Origin: Neoroseomonas lacus
GTDB taxonomy: Bacteria; Pseudomonadota; Alphaproteobacteria; Acetobacterales; Acetobacteraceae
DNA length: 64,000 bases
Reading direction: 5' to 3'
Assembly (NCBI RefSeq): GCF_014644535.1
Contig: NZ_BMKW01000004.1
Span: 186,001 to 250,000, forward strand
This document shows positions 15,451-24,580 of the stretch, in pieces. The notes beneath the pieces are model-generated. The model was not told the origin of the DNA. It did not search any database and saw nothing but the letters and a program-made list of their open reading frames with translations. Both the position numbers and the translations under genes were made by a program. How positions within the stretch are numbered: the first letter of the stretch is position 1; each line of letters starts with the position of its first letter.

Positions 15451-18400
15451 ATGATGTGTCGTCGCCTGCTGCCGAGCCTGTGGCTCGCGGCGACACTCGT
15501 GGCGACTCTGGGGCTGTCCGGCCCGGCGCTGGCCCAGGCGCCGAATGAGCCGCCACAGCAACCTTTCCTGCGGATCGAGGCCGGGGCCCATATCGCCCCG
15601 GTCGCCCGCCTCGCCGTCGATGCGGCGGGCGGGCTGCTGGCGACGGTTTCCGACGACAAGACCCTGCGATTGTGGAACCTGCCCGAAGGCACCCAGCGCA
15701 TGGTCATCCGTCCGCCGATGGGGACAGAGGCGGAGGGCGAACTCTACGCCGTGGCGCTGACGCCGGATGGGGCGCGGGTGGCGGCCGCCGGTTACACCGC
15801 GCAATCCTGGGACGGCAACTTCGCCCTTTATATCTTCGATGTCGCGACGGGACGGCTGCTGGCGCGGCTGCCGGGCCTCGCGGCGCCGGTCCAGCACCTG
15901 GCGTTTTCGGCCGATGGCACGCGGCTCGCGGCGGCTCTCGGCGGGCGGGCGGGCATCAAAGTCTGGGACGCGCGCAACGGCCGGGTGCAATTCGAGGACA
16001 CCGCCTTCGCCGGCCCGACGCGCATGGTTGCCTTCGATGGCGCTGGGCGGCTCGCCGCCAGTTCCGCCGATGGGTCGGTACGGCTTTACGCGCCGGATGG
16101 CCGGCGCATCGCGCAGCGCACGCCGGTCCAGGGCGCGCGGCCCTATGGCTTGGCCTTCTCGCCGGAAGGCGCGCTGTTGGTGCTGGGCTACGAGGACCGG
16201 CTGCGGGTCGAGGTGCTGTCGACCGCCGATCTGCGCACAGTGTTCGTGCCCGATGTTTCCGGCCTTGCCGGGGAAGGGCTGCCGGCGGTTGCCTGGGCGC
16301 ATGATGAGCGTGGCGGGCTGCAGCTCTATGCCAGCGGCTATGCCCGTCACAACCGCGCTCCCGGCCCGCAGGGGACGGCACCAAACCGGGTGCCGGCCGC
16401 CGGGGCGACGCGGGGTGGCAAGCCGGCTGTGCCAGATGCCGCACCGTCCGCGAGCGGCGGCAGCCGCGGCCTGGTGGTGCGGCAGCAGCAACCGGCTCCT
16501 GGCGCGCTACTGGACCCGGCCCTCGTCTCGCCGCCCGATGCGCAGCGCGAATTCATGATTCGTCGCTGGGCCGATTTCGGCTTCGGGGCGGCCTCCGACA
16601 TCCCGGCTTCACGCGACGCCATCGCGCAGATGGTGCCGCTGCCGCAGGGCGGCCTGGTCTATGCCGCGGCGGATCCAGGATGGGGGCGCATCGCGCCCGA
16701 TGGCACCCTGGCGGCGGCGCCACGGCCGCCAAGCGCGGATTTCCGCAATACCGGCGTGACGCTGGCCGTTTCCGCGGACGGAACGCAGGTACTGTTCTCG
16801 CTGCGGGCGGGCGGCTCGCCGGTCATCTTCGATCCGCTGACCGGCAACCTCAGCGCCTGGGGCGGAGAGGCCGGCTTCGCCACCGCGCGGACCGAGACGC
16901 CGCGCATCCGCGTGGTCGACTGGCGCAACTCCAACCGCCCGCGGCTGAACAACGTGCCGCTGCGCCTGGGCGAGGGCGAGTTCGCCCGCTCCCTGGCGAT
17001 CCTGGTACGGGAGGATGGCTTCCTGCTCGGCACCGACACGCATCTGCGGCTGTTCGATGCGCAGGGCAGGCTGGTCGATTCGATCGCCACGCCGGGCGCG
17101 GTCTGGGGACTGACGGTGGCCGGCGACATGGGGGTCGCGGCGCTGGGTGATGGCACGATCCGCTGGTATCGCTTCGAGGCCGGGGCGCTGCGCGAACAGG
17201 CTGCGCTGTTCGTCCATGCCGAGACGCTGCGCTGGGTGCTGTGGTCGCCCGAGGGCCTGTTCGACCATGCCGCGAATGGCGGGCAGGAACTGGTTGGCGT
17301 CCACCTGAATGGCCGGCGCAACCAGACGCCGGAATGGGCGTCCTTCCAGCAGGCCTATCGCGCGCTTTATGCGCCGCGGGCGGTGCGGTCGCGCATCGCC
17401 GGGGATTTCGCACCGGCGCAGGAACGCCTCGTGCAACTGGGCGAGGTGCGCAACCGGATCGGGCGGCTGCCGACGCTGGCGCCGGCCTCGCTCTGTGCCG
17501 TGGTGGGGGCGGAATGCCAGGCGATCGCCTGGGATGCGCGCGCCTTGCCGGAGGGGTCGACGGCGTTGCGCATGGGCTTCACGGCAACCGACCGTGGGCT
17601 CGGCTTCGGGCCGCTCGACGTGCTGGTGAATGACCGCATCGCGGCACGCGCCGAACCGGGGGTGGGCCAGGCCAGTGTCGAGGTGCCGCTCGACCCCGGC
17701 AGCAATCGCATCTCGACGCGGCTTTATGCCAGTGACGGCACCCTGTTCGCCGAAGGCCCGGCGCTGACACTGCGCCGGCCTGGCGAGCCGGAACCACCGG
17801 CCGGCGCGGGGCGGCTGGTGGTGCTGGCGATCGGCGTGAACGAATATGCGAAGCCGGACCTCAACCTGCGCTTTGCCGAACCCGACGCGCGGTCGGTGGG
17901 CGAGGCGTTGCGTGCCAGCGGAGCTGGGCTGTTCCGCGACGTGGATCTGCGCTTCCTGCCGAGTGCGCGCGCGACGCGCCAAGGCGTGCTCGAGGCGCTG
18001 GCGGCGGTGGCGCGCGACACCGGGCCTGCGGATACCTTCATTCTCTACATCGCCGGGCATGGCATCGTGTCACAGCCGGGCAACCACTTCCTGTTCCTGC
18101 CCTCTGATGTGCGTGACACCAGCAGCTTCCCCGTGCTGCGGCAGCAGGCGCTGGACGATACGACGCTGGTCGCGGCGCTGGCCCGCATTCGCGCGCGCGA
18201 CGCCTTTATCCTGATCGACACCTGCTATGCCGGGCAGATCGACATCGACCAGCTGGCCGCGATCGGCAATGACACCGGGCGCTTCCTGCTCGCGGCGTCG
18301 TCCTCGGTGCAGGAGGCGCTCGATTCCTACGACGACCGCAATGGCGTGTTTGCCTATGCCCTGATGGAGGGGCTGCGCGGGCGTGCGGCGGTCGATGCGG

Positions 18401-18549
18401 AAGGGCGGGTGACGGCGCTGGCCTTGGGCGAATGGGTGATGCGCCGTGTGCCGCAGTTGGCGCGCGAGAAGGGGCATCAGCAGAACGCGGTGTTCCGGGC
18501 GGCGCAGCGGGACCTGCGGTCCTTCCCCCTGGCGGCGGTGCACCGGTAG
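15451..18549 (+). CDS. Exported WD40-repeat caspase-family (C14) protein
   Basis: A 1032-residue protein with a cleavable signal (LAATLVATLGLSGPALA). Residues about 45-620 form one or two beta-propellers; classic WD repeats are SDDKTLRLWNLPEG and AGIKVWDARNG. A Pro/Ala-rich linker lies near residues 305-350. The caspase domain begins at about residue 786 (GRLVVLAIGVNEYAKPDLNL). Its dyad is intact: His870 in YIAGHG and Cys925 in LIDTCYAGQ. Such orthocaspases cleave after basic or other residues; this one would act in the periplasm. Second in a two-gene unit after the SH3 lipoprotein, which may anchor or regulate it. Start may be either of two adjacent ATG codons. Confidence 0.9.
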   Translation: MMCRRLLPSLWLAATLVATLGLSGPALAQAPNEPPQQPFLRIEAGAHIAPVARLAVDAAGGLLATVSDDKTLRLWNLPEGTQRMVIRPPMGTEAEGELYAVALTPDGARVAAAGYTAQSWDGNFALYIFDVATGRLLARLPGLAAPVQHLAFSADGTRLAAALGGRAGIKVWDARNGRVQFEDTAFAGPTRMVAFDGAGRLAASSADGSVRLYAPDGRRIAQRTPVQGARPYGLAFSPEGALLVLGYEDRLRVEVLSTADLRTVFVPDVSGLAGEGLPAVAWAHDERGGLQLYASGYARHNRAPGPQGTAPNRVPAAGATRGGKPAVPDAAPSASGGSRGLVVRQQQPAPGALLDPALVSPPDAQREFMIRRWADFGFGAASDIPASRDAIAQMVPLPQGGLVYAAADPGWGRIAPDGTLAAAPRPPSADFRNTGVTLAVSADGTQVLFSLRAGGSPVIFDPLTGNLSAWGGEAGFATARTETPRIRVVDWRNSNRPRLNNVPLRLGEGEFARSLAILVREDGFLLGTDTHLRLFDAQGRLVDSIATPGAVWGLTVAGDMGVAALGDGTIRWYRFEAGALREQAALFVHAETLRWVLWSPEGLFDHAANGGQELVGVHLNGRRNQTPEWASFQQAYRALYAPRAVRSRIAGDFAPAQERLVQLGEVRNRIGRLPTLAPASLCAVVGAECQAIAWDARALPEGSTALRMGFTATDRGLGFGPLDVLVNDRIAARAEPGVGQASVEVPLDPGSNRISTRLYASDGTLFAEGPALTLRRPGEPEPPAGAGRLVVLAIGVNEYAKPDLNLRFAEPDARSVGEALRASGAGLFRDVDLRFLPSARATRQGVLEALAAVARDTGPADTFILYIAGHGIVSQPGNHFLFLPSDVRDTSSFPVLRQQALDDTTLVAALARIRARDAFILIDTCYAGQIDIDQLAAIGNDTGRFLLAASSSVQEALDSYDDRNGVFAYALMEGLRGRAAVDAEGRVTALALGEWVMRRVPQLAREKGHQQNAVFRAAQRDLRSFPLAAVHR

Positions 18550-18660
18550 AGCGCACATCGCCGACGTCGAGGCGGTACCGTGTTGGCCGCGTCACACCAT
18601 TGGCGTCCAATCACCTGCCGGCCTGTGTCCGGAGAGGGGCGAAGCCCTTCCCCTCGTGCC

Positions 18661-19053
18661 TCAACTGTCCGGGGCCGTCGCCACGCAGCCTGCGCCGCTC
18701 TGTGTGAAGGAGGCGACCCGCGCGTCACGGATCTCGAAGGTCACGCGGCAGGGTGGCGGCGGGGCGTATGCCGGATAGCCGGCCCCCCAGGCGCCGCCCC
18801 ACCCGCCGCGCCAGCCGAAACCGCCGACGCCGAGACCGATCACCGGCATTGGCGTCGGGGTGGAGGTGCCGAGCCGTTCATATTGCAGGAACCGCCGGCC
18901 CTCGGGCGTGGTGAAGTCACTGTCCGGCACGCCGACGCGCTGCACTAGGTCGCCCACCGGCAGGCCGACCAGGCTCTGCATACGGGCGTCGAAGCCAGCC
19001 TGGGTGGCGCAGGCGGCCAGGGTCAGTCCGGCGAGAAGGATCAAACGGCGCAT
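18661..19053 (-). CDS. Small lipoprotein
   Basis: A 130-residue protein from ATG 19053 with a lipoprotein signal (RRLILLAGLTLAACAT, lipobox LAAC). The mature part contains MQSLVGLPVGDLVQRVGVPD, the pattern of small outer-membrane lipoproteins related to BamE/SmpA-type folds (short helices then a strand), and a Gly/Trp-rich central stretch (GGFGWRGGWGGAWGAG). Two C-terminal Cys may pair. An upstream TTG would add seven residues but does not improve the signal. Function unknown. It lies 33 bases downstream of the flavoprotein genes on the same strand. Confidence 0.78.
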   Translation of the reverse strand: MRRLILLAGLTLAACATQAGFDARMQSLVGLPVGDLVQRVGVPDSDFTTPEGRRFLQYERLGTSTPTPMPVIGLGVGGFGWRGGWGGAWGAGYPAYAPPPPCRVTFEIRDARVASFTQSGAGCVATAPDS

Positions 19054-19086
19054 GGCGTTGAGAATGGGTTGCAACTGCGGCGGTTT

Positions 19087-20262
19087 CTAGGCGGCCTCGC
19101 CGGCGGCCCAGCCGCTCGACCAGGCCCATTGGAAGTTGTAGCCGCCAAGCCAGCCGGTGACGTCCACCGCTTCGCCGATCACGAACAGGCCGGGGACGTC
19201 CTTGGCCGCCATGGTCTTGGAGGACAGCGCGGCGGTGTCGATGCCGCCCAGCGTCACCTCGGCCTTGGCGTAGCCTTCGGTGCCGGCAGGTTCGAGCCGC
19301 CAGGCCTTGATCAGTGCGCCCAGCGCCTTGAGCGGCGCGTCGCCGAGTTCACCCATGATGCGGGGCGGCAGGTGGATCGCCGCCATCGCCTGGGCCAGGC
19401 GCTGCGGCAGCATGTCGGCGAGGATGGTGCGCGGTTCCGCCTTGGGGCGGGCGCGCTTGGCGGCCAGCAGCAATGCCGTCGGGTCCTGGTTGGGCAGCAG
19501 GTCGAAGGTCACGGCCTCGCCCGTGCACCAGTAGGAGGAGGCCTGCAGCACCGCGGGACCGGACAGGCCGCGATGGGTGAACAACATCGCCTCGGGGAAG
19601 GCGGCGGTGCCGGCGGCCGCGATCACCGGCAGGGCGACGCCGGCCAGTGGGCGCATCAGTTCCAGCGTCGGACCGTCGAAGGTCAGCGGCACCAGGCCGG
19701 GGCGGGGTGTGATGAGCGGCAGGCCAAAGCGCCGCGCCACGTCATGGGCGAAGCCGGTCGCGCCCATTTTCGGGATGGAGAGGCCGCCGGTCGCCAACAC
19801 CAGGGAGTCAGTGGTGAAGGCGCCATGGTCGGTCGCGATGGTGAAGCGGTCGCCGCGCGTGATGTCGATGACGCGGTGGCGCAGGCGGAGGTCGACGCCT
19901 GCCGCCTCGCATTCCGCGAGGAGCATCTGCACGATCTGCCGCGCCGAGCCGTCGCAGAACAACTGGCCGAGCGTCTTCTCGTGGAAGGCGATGCGGTGCT
20001 TCTGCACCAGGGCGATGAAATCGTGCTGCGTGTAGCGCGCCAGCGCGGATCGGGCGAAGTGCCTGTTGGCCGAGATGAAGCGGTCCGGCACGCAGCCGGT
20101 ATTGGTGAAGTTGCAGCGCCCACCGCCGGAGATCAGGATTTTCTTGCCCGCTTCGTCGGCGTGGTCGAGCAGCAGCACGCGCCGCCCGCGCTGGCCCGCG
20201 CGCATGGCGGCGAACAGCCCGGCCGCGCCGGCGCCGAGCACCACCACATCGAAGTCGGTCAC
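19087..20262 (-). CDS. BaiN/YhiN (HI0933) family FAD-dependent oxidoreductase
   Basis: A 391-residue flavoprotein from GTG 20262, which overlaps the upstream gene's stop by four bases (GTGA). The dinucleotide-binding start (VVVLGAGAAGLFAAMRAG) and the family signature GKKILISGGGRCNFTN are intact. Near the C-terminus, GLFVIGEAVDVTGWLGGYN closes the FAD site. Members reduce unsaturated or oxidised small molecules, and BaiN in gut clostridia acts on bile acids. The substrate here is unknown. It forms a two-gene unit with another FAD protein. Confidence 0.9.
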   Translation of the reverse strand: MTDFDVVVLGAGAAGLFAAMRAGQRGRRVLLLDHADEAGKKILISGGGRCNFTNTGCVPDRFISANRHFARSALARYTQHDFIALVQKHRIAFHEKTLGQLFCDGSARQIVQMLLAECEAAGVDLRLRHRVIDITRGDRFTIATDHGAFTTDSLVLATGGLSIPKMGATGFAHDVARRFGLPLITPRPGLVPLTFDGPTLELMRPLAGVALPVIAAAGTAAFPEAMLFTHRGLSGPAVLQASSYWCTGEAVTFDLLPNQDPTALLLAAKRARPKAEPRTILADMLPQRLAQAMAAIHLPPRIMGELGDAPLKALGALIKAWRLEPAGTEGYAKAEVTLGGIDTAALSSKTMAAKDVPGLFVIGEAVDVTGWLGGYNFQWAWSSGWAAGEAA

Positions 20263-21905
20263 GCCGCGGCCGCGCTGATGCCGGCCATGTCGCGCCCGAC
20301 CGCTTCGGCGACGCGGATGCCGTCCACCCCGGCCGAGAAGATGCCGCCGGCATAGCCTGCGCCTTCGCCGGCCGGGTAGAGGCCGATGGTGTTCACCGAG
20401 CGGAACGCGGCATCGCGCCGGATGCGCACCGGCGAGGAGGTACGTGTCTCGACCCCTGTCATCAGGGCATCTTCCATGTCGAAGCCGCGGATCTGGCGGC
20501 CGAAGGCGGGCAGGGCTTCGCGCATGGCGGCGACGGCGAAGTCGGGCAGGCAGCGGGCGAGGTCGGTTGGTGTCACGCCGGGCTTGTAGGAGGGCACCAC
20601 GGTGCCTAGCTCGGTCGATGGCCGGTCGGCCAGGAAATCGCCGAGGCGCTGCGCGGGCGCGTTGTAGTCGCCGCCGCCGGCGATGAAGGCCTGTTCCTCC
20701 CAATGCCGCTGCAGGGCGACGCCGGCGAGCGGATGGCCTGGGTAGTCCTGTTCGGGCGTGATGCCGACGACGATGCCGGCATTGGCGTTCCGCTCGGCGC
20801 GCGAATACTGGCTCATGCCGTTGGTGACGACGCGGCCGGCCTCGGAGGTGGCGGCGACCACCGTGCCGCCGGGGCACATGCAGAAGGAATAGACCGACCG
20901 TCCGTTGGCGGCGTGATGCACCAGCTTGTAGTCGGCCGCGCCAAGGATCTTGTTGCCGGCGAAGTCGCCGAAGCGGGCGCGGTCGATGATCGATTGCGGG
21001 TGCTCGATGCGCACGCCGATGGAGAACGGCTTGGCCTCGATATGCACGCCGCGGTCAAACAGCATCTGGAAGGTGTCGCGCGCCGAATGGCCGATGGCGA
21101 GGACGACGTGGTCGGTCTCGATCGCCTCGCCGGCCTCGGTGACGACACCGCGCATGCGGCGCGACCCATCGCGGCCGGTCTCGACAAGGATGTCGGCGAC
21201 CTTGGTGCCGAAGCGGTATTCGCCGCCGAGAGCTTCGATCTTGGCGCGCAGGGATTCCACCATCGTCACCAGGCGGAAGGTGCCGATATGCGGCTTGGCG
21301 ACGAAGAGGATCTCCTCCGGCGCGCCGGCGGCGACGAATTCGGTCAGCACCTTGCGGGAGACGGCCTCGGGCGCCTTGATGCCGGAATAGAGCTTGCCGT
21401 CGGAGAAGGTGCCCGCACCGCCCTCGCCGAATTGCACGTTGCTCTCGGGGATCAGCACGCGGCGGCGCCACAGGCCCCAGGTGTCCTTGGTGCGCTGGCG
21501 CACCACCGTGCCGCGGTCGAGGATGATCGGGCGGTAGCCCATCTCGGCGAGAATCAGCGCGGCAAAGATGCCGCAGGGGCCGGTGCCGATCACGACCGGG
21601 CGCTTCCAGCCCGCACCCGGTGCGTGGGCGGCCTGGCGGTAGCGCGTGTCGGGCGTCGGGGCGAGGGTGCGCGCCAGCACCTTGTCCCGCGCGGCGCGGC
21701 GCAGCAGGGCGGCCTCGTCGGCCACCTCGATGTCCACGGAATAGACCAGGAAAATGTCGGACCGCTTGCGCGCATCCCAGGCGCGGCGGGCGACATGCAG
21801 GGCGCGCAGCTCGTCGCCGCGCAGGTCGAGCCGCGCGCGCACCGCCGCCTCGATCGCCCCTTCGGCATGGTCGAGGGGCAGTTTCAGTTCCGTCAAACGT
21901 AGCAT
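20259..21905 (-). CDS. COG2509-type FAD-dependent dehydrogenase
   Basis: A 548-residue protein, normal length for this family. The N-terminal domain (LRLTELKLPLDHAEGAIEAA) precedes a Rossmann motif VVIGTGPCGIFAALILAEMG. The family signature VQFGEGGAGTFSDGKLYSG and SFCMCPGGTVVAATSEAG are both intact; the Cys pair in the second may be redox-active. The C-terminus NTIGLYPAGEGAGYAGGI is the FAD-binding end. It is translationally coupled to the BaiN-type gene. No function has been established to my knowledge; an oxidoreductase acting with its neighbour is inferred. Confidence 0.88.
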   Translation of the reverse strand: MLRLTELKLPLDHAEGAIEAAVRARLDLRGDELRALHVARRAWDARKRSDIFLVYSVDIEVADEAALLRRAARDKVLARTLAPTPDTRYRQAAHAPGAGWKRPVVIGTGPCGIFAALILAEMGYRPIILDRGTVVRQRTKDTWGLWRRRVLIPESNVQFGEGGAGTFSDGKLYSGIKAPEAVSRKVLTEFVAAGAPEEILFVAKPHIGTFRLVTMVESLRAKIEALGGEYRFGTKVADILVETGRDGSRRMRGVVTEAGEAIETDHVVLAIGHSARDTFQMLFDRGVHIEAKPFSIGVRIEHPQSIIDRARFGDFAGNKILGAADYKLVHHAANGRSVYSFCMCPGGTVVAATSEAGRVVTNGMSQYSRAERNANAGIVVGITPEQDYPGHPLAGVALQRHWEEQAFIAGGGDYNAPAQRLGDFLADRPSTELGTVVPSYKPGVTPTDLARCLPDFAVAAMREALPAFGRQIRGFDMEDALMTGVETRTSSPVRIRRDAAFRSVNTIGLYPAGEGAGYAGGIFSAGVDGIRVAEAVGRDMAGISAAAA

Positions 21906-22036
21906 CGGCGCCCTATAGCATGCGCGGCCGACGGTGCAGACGGCCGAGTTCGGGAGCCCTCGGTCCGATGCGTTGCATCGGGCCGCGCGCGCACAGCGCG
22001 ACCGCGCCCAGACCGACCGTAACGGCCGGCAGTCCA

Positions 22037-22057
22037 GTGCATGGCGCGTAAGCCAAG
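22037..22057 (+). repeat. Dispersed intergenic repeat 2, copy 2
   Basis: Matches 9385-9405 in inverted orientation at 20 of 21 positions. The same gap (21906-22107) has a perfect 7-bp hairpin CCGATGC-gtt-GCATCGG at 21965-21981, like sequence beside copy 1. Nothing else is recognised in the gap except a run of seven A at about 22089, which is a T-run on the minus strand 15 bases past the livF stop. Confidence 0.5.
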
Positions 22058-22107
22058 CGGCCGGATGGCCGCGCCGGCGCCTGAGGACAAAAAAAGACTC
22101 ACCCCGA

Positions 22108-22827
22108 TCAGTGGCCGCCGCCGAGATAGGCGTCGCGTACTTCCGGCATCGCCAGCAGGTCGCGCCCCGGCCCGGCCAGGGTGATCCGCCCATTGACCAG
22201 GACGTATCCGCGATGGGCGAGACGCAGCGCCAGGTTGGCATTCTGTTCCACCAGCAGCACGGTAAGGCCTTCCTTCTCGTTCAGGTCGCGGATGGCGGCG
22301 AAGATCTGCCGCACGATCAGCGGCGCGAGGCCGAGCGATGGCTCATCCAGCAGCAACAGCCGCGGCTTCGACATCAGCGCGCGGCCGATCGCGAGCATCT
22401 GTTGTTCGCCGCCCGAAAGCGTGCCGCCACGCTGGGTCTCGCGTTCCTTCAGGCGGGGGAACAGGGCGAAGACCTGGTCGAGCAGCGGGGCGGGATCGTG
22501 GCCGGCGACCTGCGCGCCCATCAGCAGGTTTTCCATCACCGACATGCGCGGGAAGACGCGCCGGCCTTCCGGTACCTGGGCGAGGCCGAGGCGCATGATC
22601 TGGTGAGTCGGCATCTGGGTGATGTCGCGGCCTTCGAAGACCACGCGGCCGTTACGGGCGCGCGGGTCGCCGCAGATGGTCATCAGCAGGGTGGATTTGC
22701 CGGCACCATTGGCGCCGATCAGCGTGACGATCTCGCCGGGGGCGACGGTGATCGAGACCTCGCGCAGCGCCTGCACCGCGCCGTAGCCGCTGGAGACGGT
22801 GTCGAGTTCGAGGAGCGGGGCGGTCAT
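22108..22827 (-). CDS. livF: Branched-chain amino acid ABC transporter ATPase LivF
   Basis: A 239-residue ATPase with Walker A GANGAGKS, signature LSGGEQQ, Walker B LLLLDEPSLGLAP and the LivF-type EQNANLAL near the H-loop. It powers uptake of branched-chain amino acids or other substrates such as amides and urea used by Liv-type importers. It is the last gene of the operon, and its start overlaps the sulfotransferase-like gene by four bases (ATGA). Confidence 0.94.
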   Translation of the reverse strand: MTAPLLELDTVSSGYGAVQALREVSITVAPGEIVTLIGANGAGKSTLLMTICGDPRARNGRVVFEGRDITQMPTHQIMRLGLAQVPEGRRVFPRMSVMENLLMGAQVAGHDPAPLLDQVFALFPRLKERETQRGGTLSGGEQQMLAIGRALMSKPRLLLLDEPSLGLAPLIVRQIFAAIRDLNEKEGLTVLLVEQNANLALRLAHRGYVLVNGRITLAGPGRDLLAMPEVRDAYLGGGH

Positions 22828-23774
22828 GCCAGGAGGCCCTCGACCAGCCTGGCATATCGCGCCGCACCTTCGGGCAGCGGCCCGATATCGCCGAGTGCGG
22901 CGAGTGCCTGCACCGCCGCGTCGCGCCAGGCAGGGGCTTCGAAGTCCACCGCCACATCGCCGCGCGCGGGCAGCGGCCGGGCATCGGCGAGGTCGCAGGC
23001 CAGACCCGTGGCCGCTGTGACAGCGTGCTGCACCTCGTCCTGCCCGAGGTCGGCGGCGTCGATGACGAGCACGCCCGGCCGGCAATGCGCGGCGAGCGAG
23101 AGCAGCCAGACATGGGCGGCCAGGGCGATGCGGTCTTCCATCGTGATGGCGTGGCAGAGCGCGTTGTCGCGTAGCGCTGCGTCATTGAGCGTGGCGAGCG
23201 CCGGGTAACGTGCCGCGAGCAGTGACGCCGCCGGAGCGAACATCGGTGCCGTCGCATTCAGCAGCACGATGCGCAGCAGGCCCGAGAAGAAGTAGTCACC
23301 GCGGGCACGGTAGGCCGCGATCATCTCGGCAGGGTCGCGCAGCAGATAGATCGTGGTGCCGCCGAGCAGCGTCTCGACCCAGCGGCTGCGCAGCGTGGCG
23401 CGGCAGAATTTGAACAGCGGCCGTCGCGGCGCGGTGCGGACCAGTTCGGTCAGATAGGCGGCGAGGGCGGGGGCCGGCTCGCCCGGAGCGAGGATGAAGG
23501 GCTGCCAGGCGAAGTCCTCCTGGTGGCCGGGCACCATGCCCACGGCGTCGGTCGGGAAGTCGGTCAGGTAGTGGAAAGCGGCTTCCGGATGGCCGAGTTC
23601 GCGCTGCATGCCGTTGCTCGCCCAGCGCTCCCAGCTGCTGCGCGGATGGCGCGAAAAATCCTCGTGCAGCGGCTCGTAGAACAGCGAGACGGGGTTCGTC
23701 TCACGCAGGCGGAAGGCGAGGTAGGTGCCGCCGGTGCGCCACATCGTCTGGATCAGCACGGGAGCGGTGCTCAT
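22824..23774 (-). CDS. Sulfotransferase-like protein inside the liv operon
   Basis: A 316-residue protein with the hallmarks of a P-loop sulfotransferase. The 5'-phosphosulfate loop appears as QTMWRTGGTYLAFRLRE (residues about 9-25) and the 3'-phosphate-binding segment as IYLLRDPAEMIAAYRARG. FYEPLHED after the first helix matches Stf0/aryl-type members. It would transfer sulfate from PAPS to an unknown acceptor, or may have lost activity. Four-base ATGA overlaps at both ends (with livG and livF) show it is a real, co-translated member of the operon. No transport role is known for the family, so its presence here is odd. Confidence 0.78.
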   Translation of the reverse strand: MSTAPVLIQTMWRTGGTYLAFRLRETNPVSLFYEPLHEDFSRHPRSSWERWASNGMQRELGHPEAAFHYLTDFPTDAVGMVPGHQEDFAWQPFILAPGEPAPALAAYLTELVRTAPRRPLFKFCRATLRSRWVETLLGGTTIYLLRDPAEMIAAYRARGDYFFSGLLRIVLLNATAPMFAPAASLLAARYPALATLNDAALRDNALCHAITMEDRIALAAHVWLLSLAAHCRPGVLVIDAADLGQDEVQHAVTAATGLACDLADARPLPARGDVAVDFEAPAWRDAAVQALAALGDIGPLPEGAARYARLVEGLLA

Positions 23775-24577
23775 GCCGCGTCCTCGCCCTCATCGCCCTC
23801 GCCGAGATAGGCGGCGATGACGCGGGGGTCGGCGCGCACCTCGCCCGGCGTGCCGTCGGCGATCTTGCGGCCATGGTCGAGCACCACGATGCGGTCGGAG
23901 ATGCCCATCACCACGCCCATGTCGTGCTCGATCAGCAGGATGGAACAGCCGCCGTCGCGGATCATGCGCAGCAGGGCGGAAAGCTCCTCGGATTCGCGCG
24001 GGTTTAGGCCGGCGGCGGGCTCATCCAGGCAAAGCAGTAGCGGATCGGTGCACATCGCGCGCGCGATCTCGAGGCGGCGCTGTTGGCCGTAGGGCAGGGC
24101 ACCGGCAGGGTCGTCGGCACGGGCGAGCAGGTCGGTCACTTCAAGCCAGTGCACGGCCTTGGCGATGGCGGCCTTCTGCGCGCGGCGGTAGCGCGGCGCG
24201 CCGAGCAGCGCGCCGATGCCGAAGCCGGTCGACGCCATCAGCGTGTTGTGCTGCGCCACCAGCAGGTTCTCGAGCGCCGTCATGCCGGGGAAAAGACGGA
24301 TGTTCTGGAAGGTGCGCGCCACGCCGGCGCGGGCGATACGGTGGCCGGCGAGGTGGTGCAGCTCTACCGGCGCGCCATCGCGAAACAGCCGCAGCGCGCC
24401 GCCGGTCGGGCGGTAGAAGCCGGTGATGCAGTTGAACAGCGTGGTCTTGCCCGCGCCGTTCGGGCCGATGATGGCGGTGATGTCGTCGCGCTGCGCGGTG
24501 AAGGTCACGGCATCGACGGCGACCAGGCCACCGAAGCGCATGGTCAGTGTGTCGGTTTCGAGGATCGGTGTCGCCAT
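23771..24577 (-). CDS. livG: Branched-chain amino acid ABC transporter ATPase LivG
   Basis: A 268-residue ATPase with Walker A GPNGAGKT, Walker B LLCLDEPAAGLN and the LivG-type C-terminus (VLDHGRKIADGTPGEVRADP). The signature region is ALPYGQQRRLEIARAM, typical of LivG. It starts three bases after the livM stop and its own stop overlaps the sulfotransferase-like gene. Confidence 0.94.
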   Translation of the reverse strand: MATPILETDTLTMRFGGLVAVDAVTFTAQRDDITAIIGPNGAGKTTLFNCITGFYRPTGGALRLFRDGAPVELHHLAGHRIARAGVARTFQNIRLFPGMTALENLLVAQHNTLMASTGFGIGALLGAPRYRRAQKAAIAKAVHWLEVTDLLARADDPAGALPYGQQRRLEIARAMCTDPLLLCLDEPAAGLNPRESEELSALLRMIRDGGCSILLIEHDMGVVMGISDRIVVLDHGRKIADGTPGEVRADPRVIAAYLGEGDEGEDAA

Positions 24578-24580
24578 GGG

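Noticed and set aside
14281..16491. 736-codon open frame on the minus strand
   Set aside because: Antisense to the lipoprotein and WD40-caspase genes; composition is that of a GC-rich shadow frame.
22824..23774. Frameshifted remnant rather than a gene between livG and livF
   Set aside because: The 316-codon frame is intact, has both sulfotransferase motifs and ATGA overlaps with both neighbours.
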